This document shows positions 44,569-51,139 of a DNA stretch of 64,000 nucleotides, piece by piece (the first letter of the stretch is position 1; each line of letters begins with the position of its first letter). Below the pieces are notes generated by a model. The model saw nothing but the letters and a program-made list of their open reading frames with translations, made no database searches and had not been told where the DNA came from. The translations under genes were made by a program, and so were the position numbers. Source of the DNA: Methylibium sp035762065 (GTDB lineage Bacteria > Pseudomonadota > Gammaproteobacteria > Burkholderiales > Burkholderiaceae_C); contig NZ_DASTPW010000038.1 of NCBI RefSeq assembly GCF_035762065.1, positions 1 through 64,000 on the forward strand, written 5' to 3'.

Positions 44569-45861
44569 TCAGCCCGGCGCCGCCCGCGTGCTGGCGAGGC
44601 GCCCACCGAGGCCGATCAGCGGCTCGAACATCCATTCGACGAGCCGGCGGCGGTCGAGCCGCACGTCGGCATCGAGCTGCATGCCGGCGGCAAGCGGCTG
44701 CGGCTCGCCATAGGCGGCGATCGTCTGCCGGTCGAGCGCGACGGTGATCCGGTACATCGGCTCGGTACCGACCGTCGCGTAGTTCGCGACGTTGGCCAGC
44801 GGCAGGGTCGCCAGCTCGCTCGGCTGCAGCGGCGTGCGCGAGACCTGCAGCACATGGCCCGTCTGGTGGCCGAATTTCTGGTAAGGGAAGGCTTGATAGC
44901 GCAGCGACACCGGCTGATCCGGCCGGACGAAGCCGAGCGCGCTCGACGGCGCATACAGGTGCGCCTGAAGCTGCGCGCCGGCCGGCAGCAGCGTCGCCAG
45001 CGTCGTCGTCGCGGTGACGGCCTGGCCCGGATCGACCAGCACCGCGCCCATCACGCCGTCGCTGGGCGCGCGCACGACGATGCGCTGGCGCGCCTCGGCT
45101 TCGGCGGCATCGCGCTCCACGCTCGCCATGTCGCGTTCGAGCGCGCCGGCGGCCGTCTGCGACTTCAACGGCAGCTCGCGGCGCTGCGCCTCCAGGCTGC
45201 CGATCTCGCGGAGCTGCCCGGCGCGCTGGCGTTCGAGCGCCTGCACCGCGGTGCGCACCGCGAGCTCCTCCTCGGCGCGGGACTGCACCTGCGCGGCCGA
45301 CACGAAGGATTCGGCCTGCAGCGACTGCCACCGGGCGAGCGTCTCGCGGGCGAGCTGCAGGCGCTCGCGCTGCAGGCGCACTTCGCCGTCGAGCTGGGCA
45401 AGCTCGGCGCGGCGGTCGGCGAGCTGGCGGTCGATCGCACGAATCTGCGTCGCGGCGAGCTCGGCTTCGCGCCGCAGGGCCTCGCGCAGGCTGCGCGACT
45501 GGGCGTCGAGACTTTCCCGCACCGCAGCCTGCGATTCACCGCCGGCAGTGACGCGGTCGATTGCGAGCACGAACAGCGTGTCGCCACGGCGCACGGCCTG
45601 CCCTTCGACGACGCGCCGTTCGGCCAGCGTGCCGCGCTCTTGCGGCAGCAGGCGGATCACGCCCTGATCGGGCACCAACACGCCGGCGACACGAGCCTTG
45701 CGTTCGTAGTGAGCGAACACCAGCAGGATGCTCAGCCCGACCACCGCGAACAACACGAGCGCCACGCAGACCGACAGCGATACCGGCCGCATCAACGCGA
45801 TCTCGCCAAGCCAGACCTGGCGCTGCGCTTCGACGGCTTCAGGCCGGAACAGGTCGGCCAT
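44569..45861 (-). CDS. HlyD family periplasmic adaptor (membrane fusion protein)
   Basis: A type I secretion adaptor of 430 aa linking the ABC exporter to an outer-membrane TolC-like channel. It has a short cytoplasmic N-terminus and one transmembrane helix (about 27-50). A lipoyl-like region (VLVPDQGVIRLLPQERGTLAE) follows, then a long alpha-helical coiled coil (about 110-260, rich in Arg/Glu/Gln/Ala heptads). The second lipoyl half is IVVRAPSDGVMGAVLVDPGQAV, with C-terminal beta domains. It lies 7 bp upstream of the exporter gene and downstream of the peptide gene. No TolC gene is present in the window. Confidence 0.93.
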   Translation of the reverse strand: MADLFRPEAVEAQRQVWLGEIALMRPVSLSVCVALVLFAVVGLSILLVFAHYERKARVAGVLVPDQGVIRLLPQERGTLAERRVVEGQAVRRGDTLFVLAIDRVTAGGESQAAVRESLDAQSRSLREALRREAELAATQIRAIDRQLADRRAELAQLDGEVRLQRERLQLARETLARWQSLQAESFVSAAQVQSRAEEELAVRTAVQALERQRAGQLREIGSLEAQRRELPLKSQTAAGALERDMASVERDAAEAEARQRIVVRAPSDGVMGAVLVDPGQAVTATTTLATLLPAGAQLQAHLYAPSSALGFVRPDQPVSLRYQAFPYQKFGHQTGHVLQVSRTPLQPSELATLPLANVANYATVGTEPMYRITVALDRQTIAAYGEPQPLAAGMQLDADVRLDRRRLVEWMFEPLIGLGGRLASTRAAPG

Positions 45862-45902
45862 GGGGTCAGCGCGACGTGCGGTGCGAAGCGGCCAAAAGCG
45901 CG

Positions 45903-45934
45903 ACGGCGGACCTGCCAGGGGGCAGGTCCGCCGT
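45903..45934 (-). terminator. Perfect 14-bp hairpin between peptide gene and exporter genes
   Basis: ACGGCGGACCTGCC (45903-45916) and GGCAGGTCCGCCGT (45921-45934) form a perfect 14-bp stem with a 4-base loop. On the minus strand it is followed by CGCGCTTTTGG, a weak T tract. It could partially terminate transcription so that the peptide mRNA is more abundant than the exporter mRNA, or protect the 3' end of the short transcript. Confidence 0.65.
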
Positions 45935-45992
45935 AACAGACACGCGAATCAGCCAGGCCGCGCAGGGCTTGGCGATGCGCCTATCCGGAAAC

Positions 45993-46142
45993 TTACCAGC
46001 CGTTACCAGGAGCTCTGGTAGCCGCACCAGCAACGAATTCGAGGTCTTCCAAGGCAATCGGCTGCGGCTGGGCAACGGCTGCTTGGTCTTCGGCGGTGTG
46101 CGTCGTTTCGACATCGCAAGCGATCAGGCGAATGGTTTCCAT
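45993..46142 (-). CDS. Putative double-glycine-type peptide precursor (candidate signal peptide or bacteriocin)
   Basis: A 49-codon gene. ATG 46142 has a Shine-Dalgarno (GGAG) 7 nt upstream; TAA is at 45993-45995. The C-terminal half contains IALEDLEFVAGA (29-40). It matches the GG-leader pattern with hydrophobic residues at -12 (Ile29), -7 (Leu34) and -4 (Val37), an acidic -8 (Asp33), and Gly39-Ala40 at -2/-1. Cleavage after Ala40 would release ATRAPGNGW, nine residues. The downstream adaptor and C39 exporter are the expected processing and export machinery, and a LuxR-type gene lies upstream. An upstream in-frame start (46190) lacks a ribosome site. I recognise no homologue. Function as signal rather than toxin is inferred from the size and the linked LuxR gene. 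Confidence 0.78.
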   Translation of the reverse strand: METIRLIACDVETTHTAEDQAAVAQPQPIALEDLEFVAGAATRAPGNGW

Positions 46143-46164
46143 CGTGTGCTCCAGTCTGGTGTTA

Positions 46165-46180
46165 CGCCGACCCCTCGGCG
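46165..46180 (-). promoter_or_regulatory. 5' leader hairpin of the peptide mRNA
   Basis: CGCCGA (46165-46170) pairs with TCGGCG (46175-46180) around a CCCC loop. On the minus strand it falls between the predicted transcription start (about 46184) and the Shine-Dalgarno, where it could stabilise the transcript. Confidence 0.45.
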
Positions 46181-46190
46181 TGCTGACCAA

Positions 46191-46196
46191 ATTGAA
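46191..46196 (-). promoter_or_regulatory. -10-like element of the peptide gene
   Basis: TTCAAT on the minus strand has its centre 34 bp from the centre of the lux-box-like site (46227.5). That matches the geometry of LuxR-activated promoters, in which the box is centred near -42. Confidence 0.45.
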
Positions 46197-46201
46197 GCAC
46201 C

Positions 46202-46217
46202 CCCCACGTTTATGGGG
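46202..46217. promoter_or_regulatory. Dyad between lux-box-like site and -10
   Basis: CCCCACGTTTATGGGG is an inverted repeat with 5-bp arms and a 6-base centre, directly abutting the lux-box-like site on its promoter-proximal side. It may be a second operator in the spacer or the tail hairpin of the luxR transcript. Confidence 0.4.
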
Positions 46218-46219
46218 TA

Positions 46220-46235
46220 CTGGAAACTCTTACAG
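46220..46235. promoter_or_regulatory. lux-box-like operator A (peptide gene promoter)
   Basis: CTGGAAACTCTTACAG (plus strand) is an imperfect dyad of the CTG-N10-CAG type. Read on the minus strand with flanks, it matches the Vibrio fischeri lux box (recalled as ACCTGTAGGATCGTACAGGT) at 13 of 20 positions. A second copy with the same conserved ends lies upstream of luxR at 47054-47069. Confidence 0.6.
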
Positions 46236-46279
46236 GGTGGGCGTGATTTCCTCCCGTCACGCTCGCTACCGATGGTTGC

Positions 46280-46993
46280 CTAGCGGAGGATTCCAAGCCG
46301 CAGTGCCTTGAGCACCGCTTGGTGCTTGTTTTGACAACCGAGCTTGTGCATCGCGGTGTTGATGTGAAGCACTGCCGTCCGCTCCGAGATTCCCATGATG
46401 GAGCCGACCTCCCAAGCGGTCTTGCCGTCCATCGTCCACTTGAGGCTGTCAAGTTCGCGAGGGCTCAGCTTTGGCCGCTCCAAGCGCAAGCTCTCGGGGA
46501 CCAAAACGCGCATCGCGGTGTCTTGGGCATGAACGGCGAAAAGCTGGAGGTCGGCCACCATGCGCGTTACCTCGCCGCGATCCTTTGGGAGAGCCTGATC
46601 GCGATCGACACCGATCATGAAATGCCGACCTTCGGGCATGTGAAGCGCTAAGCAGATGCCAGTGCGAAAGCCAAAGCGCGCTTGCCCTTCCCATTTCGAG
46701 CCCTGACCTGCGGTCACGTATGTGCTCTGGTCCCAAATGATCGGCACGCTTTGTCGTTTGCAGTGCTGCAACACGGGATCGAGCTTCCAAGACTCCGTGT
46801 CGTCGATCATCTCGCTGTAGGCCGCGGGGGCGTTGTCGACGGCCACGAACTCCGTGTCGCCCACAGGATGGTCCACCACAGTGACAGCTGAAACCGTGTC
46901 GAAGCCGAGCTGCTTCGTAAAGCGCACTACCTCACGACGAAAGTCGTCGCGACTTTGCGCTTCGAGCACTGACTGATAGCTGCCTTGCAGCAT
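46280..46993 (-). CDS. LuxR-family transcriptional regulator with autoinducer-binding-type domain
   Basis: A 237-residue regulator with an N-terminal autoinducer-binding domain (about 15-160) and a C-terminal GerE/LuxR helix-turn-helix (LSPRELDSLKW, then GSIMGISERTAVLHINTAMHKLG). At the TraR ligand positions, D70 and W85 are kept (Asp72, Trp87). W57 is Tyr59 and Y61 is Ile63, the kind of change seen in LuxR proteins that do not bind typical acyl-homoserine lactones. No luxI gene is present. It is immediately upstream of, and in the same direction as, the peptide-export genes, and a lux-box-like site precedes both. Hand-counted GC in one stretch (46681-46740) is 57%, against 77% at 48001-48060, which hints at separate ancestry. 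Confidence 0.9.
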   Translation of the reverse strand: MLQGSYQSVLEAQSRDDFRREVVRFTKQLGFDTVSAVTVVDHPVGDTEFVAVDNAPAAYSEMIDDTESWKLDPVLQHCKRQSVPIIWDQSTYVTAGQGSKWEGQARFGFRTGICLALHMPEGRHFMIGVDRDQALPKDRGEVTRMVADLQLFAVHAQDTAMRVLVPESLRLERPKLSPRELDSLKWTMDGKTAWEVGSIMGISERTAVLHINTAMHKLGCQNKHQAVLKALRLGILR

Positions 46994-47053
46994 CGCCCGC
47001 TAGACCTTTCCCGACCTCACGCTTCGTGAGCTAACTCACCGACAAGCGAGCCC

Positions 47054-47069
47054 CTGAAAGGGTTTACAG
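47054..47069. promoter_or_regulatory. lux-box-like operator B (luxR upstream region)
   Basis: CTGAAAGGGTTTACAG shares 11 of 16 positions with operator A, including the outer CTG, AA and TTACAG. It is centred 68 bp upstream of the luxR ATG and 82 bp upstream of the divergent gene at 47144, so it could control either. No convincing -10 at the canonical distance was seen on either strand. Confidence 0.5.
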
Positions 47070-47143
47070 ATGTCACCGGCGCATGAACTCAGGACACTGC
47101 CGGCAGCCATCACTTCCAGGGAAATCCCCCCCTGCCATCGATC

Positions 47144-47611
47144 ATGACCCCCGCCTGGACCGTCGGCGCCTGGCCCACTGCATTGTGGCAGCCCGGGCGT
47201 GATCTGCCGCTGCACTTCGTCCACCTTGGCACGCATGTGTCGAGTCGGCTCAGTCCCGAATGGCCCAGCATGGGTCAGACGGTCTGGGGCGGTCGCGCCG
47301 GCGACGCCGCGGCGGGGATTTCCTGGGATTGGATCGAGGTCGCCGAGGGCATTGTCGCGATCGCCGACCCGATGATGATGACGAGCAACCTGCGCCTGAT
47401 CGGCAGCGAAGGCGAGGTGCTGACGGCCCACGAAGCCGCGCCGCACCTGAACCGCTTCGTGCGCAGCCTGCCATGGCAGGCGGAGATCTGGCGCATGCTC
47501 GAACTCGAACGTCAGTCGGGCGCGCTCGTCGCCGCCGAGCGCAACTCGCGCACCGGCGCGACACCGAGCAGCATCGGCATCTCGATGCCCCTCGGCGGCA
47601 CGCCGAATTGA
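47144..47611 (+). CDS. Hypothetical protein divergent from luxR
   Basis: A 155-residue open frame with gene-like third-position GC. It has no signal peptide or membrane segment, and I recognise no domain. It is Trp-rich (WTVGAWPTALW near the start, ISWDWIEVAEG and LPWQAEIWRML later) and has a predicted helical C-terminal half. Several ATGs exist; I kept the first. It is divergent from luxR, with operator B in the shared 150-bp intergenic region, so it may belong to the same regulon. It could be a cytoplasmic partner or immunity-type protein, but that is speculation. Confidence 0.55.
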   Translation: MTPAWTVGAWPTALWQPGRDLPLHFVHLGTHVSSRLSPEWPSMGQTVWGGRAGDAAAGISWDWIEVAEGIVAIADPMMMTSNLRLIGSEGEVLTAHEAAPHLNRFVRSLPWQAEIWRMLELERQSGALVAAERNSRTGATPSSIGISMPLGGTPN

Positions 47612-47630
47612 CGCGCCGACCGAGACGCCG

Positions 47631-48797
47631 TCAACGCACCGCCGCCTGCCGCAGCCGCAAGGCGACGTAGCCCAAACCAGCGGCCACCAGCACCGCAGCG
47701 ACGAGCACGCTCGCGGCGATGCCCGCCACCGACAGGCCCTCGCCGCGCAGCACCTGGTTCATCAGGCTGTGCTGGCCGAGGGCCGGCACCCAGGCGAACC
47801 ACGGCTTGCCGCCGCCTTGATCGAACACCGCGATCAGCGGCAGCAACGACACCGCCAGGATCACGCCGGTGCTCGCTGCCTGCGCTTCCTTGAAGCTCTT
47901 GCAGCGGATCGCCACCGCCATCAGCAGCGCCGCCACGGTGGCCGCCAGCGGCACCAGGACCAGCACGAAGGCAACCGCCTCGCGCGGCCCGAACTGGAAC
48001 AGCGCGCGCAGCGCCTCGCTGCGGATCAGCCCCTGCGCCGGCAGGAAGCTCGCGGCACTCAGCACCGCGATCGCAAGCCCCACTGCTGCGACCGCGGCCC
48101 ACTTGCCGAGCACCAGCGCGACCGGCCCGACGGGGTTCGACAGCAGCGGCTCGAGCGAGCCGCGCTCGCGTTCGCCGGCTGTCGTGTCGAGGGCGGCGCC
48201 GAGCGCGCCGTAGACCACCGCCATGATCACGAAGAACGGCACCATCCCGGTGAATTGCGCGCCGCGCGCGCCGGTGCCCGCGAGATCGCGCTGCTGCACG
48301 TCCAGGCTGCGCAGCGCCGCCGGCGGCACGCCGCGCACCGCGAGCAGCAAGGCCGCGCGCTCGCGGTCGAAGCCCTCGAGCAGCCGCAGCAGCCGCGCGC
48401 CATCGGGCCCGCTGTCGCGCTGCCCGCCGTCGCTCTGCACCGTGACTTCGGCCGGCTCGCCGCGCGCCAGCTGTTCCTCGAAGCCCGGCTCGACGATCAG
48501 CAGCGCAGGCATCGCCCGCCGCGCGGCACCGGCCGCAGGCGCCACCGGCTCGATGCGAAACCCCTGCCGCTCGATGTAGTTGGCCAGCGTCGGCGCGTGC
48601 TCGATGCCGCTCGCATGGACGACCCGCTGCTCGGCGCGCTCCTCGATCGCCGCGACGATCCCCGACAGCGCCGCCAGCAGCACCGGCCCCATCGCGACCG
48701 CGCTGAGCAGCACGACCATCAGCGTGCGTCGGTCACGCAGCGCGTCGAGCAGCTCCTTCTTCACCACGACGAACGCGTCGCGCAGCGTTCGCCTCAT
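47631..48797 (-). CDS. ABC-2 type permease (NatB-like)
   Basis: An inner-membrane permease of 388 aa. One transmembrane helix at about 24-46 is followed by a large external loop (about 50-200) and five to six more helices in the C-terminal half (from MVPFFVIMAVVYGALGAAL). The motif DTTAGERERGSLEPLLSNPV is diagnostic for NatB/ABC-2 permeases. It overlaps the ATPase gene (48794-48797), forming a two-component exporter. Sodium or drug export is the usual suggestion for the family; the substrate here is unknown. Confidence 0.88.
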   Translation of the reverse strand: MRRTLRDAFVVVKKELLDALRDRRTLMVVLLSAVAMGPVLLAALSGIVAAIEERAEQRVVHASGIEHAPTLANYIERQGFRIEPVAPAAGAARRAMPALLIVEPGFEEQLARGEPAEVTVQSDGGQRDSGPDGARLLRLLEGFDRERAALLLAVRGVPPAALRSLDVQQRDLAGTGARGAQFTGMVPFFVIMAVVYGALGAALDTTAGERERGSLEPLLSNPVGPVALVLGKWAAVAAVGLAIAVLSAASFLPAQGLIRSEALRALFQFGPREAVAFVLVLVPLAATVAALLMAVAIRCKSFKEAQAASTGVILAVSLLPLIAVFDQGGGKPWFAWVPALGQHSLMNQVLRGEGLSVAGIAASVLVAAVLVAAGLGYVALRLRQAAVR

Positions 48798-49597
48798 GCG
48801 GGCTCCGCTTCCTGCGCGGCGTCGGCGAAGGCCAGACGCACGAAGGCGTCCTCGAAGTCGGCCGCGCCGGCGCGTTCGCACAGTGCGCCGACGCTGCCTC
48901 GCGCGACGGTGCGACCCTTCGCGACGATCACCACGTCGTCGCACAGCCGCTCCACCTCCTGCATCACATGGCTCGACAGCACGATGCACTTGCCGCCGCC
49001 CTCGGGCCGGCTGAGGTGGCGCAGCACCTCGCGCAGCGCGCGGGTCGACAGCACGTCGAGGCCGTTGGTCGGCTCGTCGAGCACGATGTTGGCCGGGTCG
49101 TGCACCAGCGCGCGTGCGAGCGCGGTCTTGACCCGCTCGCCCTGGCTGAAGCCTTCGGTGCGGCGATCGAGCAGCGGCTTCATTTCCAGCAGGCCCGCCA
49201 ACGTCTCGATGCGCGCCTGCGCCGCCTCGGCCGGCATGCCCTGCAAGGCCGCGTAGTAGGCGACGTTCTCGCGCGCGGTGAGCCGCGGGTAGAGCCCGCG
49301 GGCGTCGCTCAGCACGCCCAGGCGCGCGAGCGCGGCGCGCGGCGCGCGCGCGACGTCCAGGCCATCGACCTCGACGCGCCCGCCGTCGGGGCGAATCAGC
49401 CCGGCCACCATCCGCAGGCTCGTCGTCTTGCCGGCGCCGTTCGGCCCGAGCAGCCCGGTGATGCAGCCGTCGGCCGCACGGAAGCTCACCGCATCGACCG
49501 CCACCACGCGCACGGACTTGCGCCGGCGCCAGGCGAACACGGCCTTGCCCGCCGGTGCCGCGGTGAAGCTCTTCTGCAGCGACTCGGCGACGATCAC
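48794..49597 (-). CDS. ABC transporter ATP-binding protein (NatA-like)
   Basis: A 267-residue ATPase with Walker A GLLGPNGAGKTTSLRMV, the variant signature GFSQGERVKTALARAL (FSQGE rather than LSGGQ), Walker B NIVLDEPTNGLDV and the switch region VLSSHVMQEVERLCD. These features, including FSQGE, are usual for NatA-type exporters. The start is GTG 49597, overlapping the stop of the upstream hydrolase gene. It energises the permease encoded next. Confidence 0.9.
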   Translation of the reverse strand: MIVAESLQKSFTAAPAGKAVFAWRRRKSVRVVAVDAVSFRAADGCITGLLGPNGAGKTTSLRMVAGLIRPDGGRVEVDGLDVARAPRAALARLGVLSDARGLYPRLTARENVAYYAALQGMPAEAAQARIETLAGLLEMKPLLDRRTEGFSQGERVKTALARALVHDPANIVLDEPTNGLDVLSTRALREVLRHLSRPEGGGKCIVLSSHVMQEVERLCDDVVIVAKGRTVARGSVGALCERAGAADFEDAFVRLAFADAAQEAEPA

Positions 49598-51114
49598 GGC
49601 CGCGCTCCGGCCGGCCGCGTCAGCGCGTCGCCGGCGTCGAGCCCCGGCGGCACATAGGCCGGCGGGCGCGGCAGCCGCGCAAGGCAGCGGGCATCGACCG
49701 ACAGCGCCTGCGCGTCGGTCTCCGCCTCGACGAAGCCGTGCAGCAGATCGCCGCCGCAGCCGCTGTTGAGCAGGCCATGGCCGGCGTTGGGGGCGACCGC
49801 ATGCCGCGCTTGCGGGCCGAGCGCCTCGGCCACGCGCTGGCCGTGCCGCGGCGGCGTCACCGGATCGAGGCCGCCGCTCAGCAAGAGCACCGGCGCCGGG
49901 CTCGGCGCGATGCGGCGGAACTCGGCCGGCACCGCCCCGCGCGGCCAGCTCGCGCACAGCTCGCGATACGGCCGCGCATAGGCGGCGAGCAGCGTCTCGA
50001 CGCCCGCGAGCGCCGGCCGCGGCGGCGGCTCGCCGCCGCTCGCTGCGGCATCTTCGGCGCAGATCACCGAGAAGTGCATGCCTTCGGCGATGCGCGTCGC
50101 GCGCGCGCCGCCGCCGGCGGCCGTCGCAAGCCCGGCGAGCGGCTGCCAGCGCCCGGCCGCGGCTTCATCGATCGCGAACGGCAGCGCCGCGGCCAGCGCC
50201 GGCGCGTAGAGCGGCCCGCGCACCATCGCGGCGACGAGCTCCGGCGTGAACGCCACCGTCGTCAGGCGGCCGCTGGCCGGGTCGAGCACCTGCGCCGGGC
50301 TGCTCGGCGCCTTCATCAGCGCGGCCCAGTGCGCGGCGAGCCGCGGATGCCGGCGCGCGCAGGCGGCGTCACGCCCGCAGCCGTCGATCAGCGCCTGCAG
50401 CGCGGCGGCGGTGTCGAGGCCGAGGTTCTCGGCCAATGCCATGTCGGGCGGGGCCACGCCGTCGATCACCGCACGCCGCACCCGTTGCGGCTGCTGGCGC
50501 AGGTACTCGAGCACGGCCCGCGTGCCGTAGGAGCCGCCGACGAGGTTGATGCGCTCGGCGCCGAGCGCGGCGCGCACCGCCTCGACGTCGGCCATCGCGA
50601 TCGTCGTCGTGTAGTGCCGGAGGTCGCCGTGCGGCAGCTTCTGCAGGCCCTGCATGCAGGCGGCCAGCCGCGCGATGCCGCGCGCCACATCGATGCGCTC
50701 GGCGATCGGGCGGCGCGCCTCGGCGGCGCGATCGTCCTCGGCGCAGGCCAGCGGCGCGGAGCGGCCGGTGCCGCGCTGATCGACGAACACGAGATCGCGC
50801 CGGTACGCGAGCCGCGCGACGGTGGCCGCGAACGTCGGCGCCAGCGCGATCGCGCTCTGCCCGGGGCCACCGGCGAAGAAGAAGATCGGATCGCCCCGCT
50901 TGCCGCGCGCCGGTGCCGGCACCACGGCGTAATGCACCGCGATGCGCGCACCCTCGGGCCGGGCCGGGTCGAGCGCGCGATCGACACTGCCGCACAGCAC
51001 CTCGTGCTTCAGGCCGGCGATGCGGCAGGGCTCGAGTGTTTCGTCGGCGGCACGCGCGCCGCCGCTGCCCATGAGCAGCGCGAGGACCAACGCCGACGAC
51101 GCGGGCGACTTCAT
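49594..51114 (-). CDS. Secreted alpha/beta hydrolase (tripeptidyl/prolyl aminopeptidase family)
   Basis: A 506-residue exported serine hydrolase of the SlpD/TAP-like peptidase S33 group. It has a signal peptide (about 1-22, ending GARA). The oxyanion segment FFFAGGPGQSA, nucleophile Ser195 in GGSYGTRAVLEYL, SGGLDPVTPPRHGQRVAEAL and the final catalytic His in APNAGHGLLNSGCGG are visible. Several paired cysteines suit a periplasmic location. It overlaps the NatA-like gene, so hydrolase and exporter are coexpressed. Peptidase specificity is unknown. Confidence 0.9.
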   Translation of the reverse strand: MKSPASSALVLALLMGSGGARAADETLEPCRIAGLKHEVLCGSVDRALDPARPEGARIAVHYAVVPAPARGKRGDPIFFFAGGPGQSAIALAPTFAATVARLAYRRDLVFVDQRGTGRSAPLACAEDDRAAEARRPIAERIDVARGIARLAACMQGLQKLPHGDLRHYTTTIAMADVEAVRAALGAERINLVGGSYGTRAVLEYLRQQPQRVRRAVIDGVAPPDMALAENLGLDTAAALQALIDGCGRDAACARRHPRLAAHWAALMKAPSSPAQVLDPASGRLTTVAFTPELVAAMVRGPLYAPALAAALPFAIDEAAAGRWQPLAGLATAAGGGARATRIAEGMHFSVICAEDAAASGGEPPPRPALAGVETLLAAYARPYRELCASWPRGAVPAEFRRIAPSPAPVLLLSGGLDPVTPPRHGQRVAEALGPQARHAVAPNAGHGLLNSGCGGDLLHGFVEAETDAQALSVDARCLARLPRPPAYVPPGLDAGDALTRPAGARP

Positions 51115-51139
51115 GCGCAGCGATTCTGGTGGCGCCGCT

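Noticed and set aside
42438..46142. Interpretation as a conventional microcin or colicin V type bacteriocin operon
   Set aside because: Not excluded, but the predicted core is only nine residues, no immunity protein is seen, and a LuxR regulator with matching operators is linked, so signalling fits better.
46143..46190. Extension of the micropeptide gene to an upstream in-frame start (65 residues)
   Set aside because: The upstream start would fall at or beyond the predicted transcription start and has no ribosome site, whereas ATG 46142 has GGAG at 7 nt.
47070..47147. 25-codon frame overlapping the start of the 47144 gene and operator B, considered as a second signal peptide
   Set aside because: No double-glycine leader pattern, no Shine-Dalgarno, and its first codons fall at the operator; it is probably chance.
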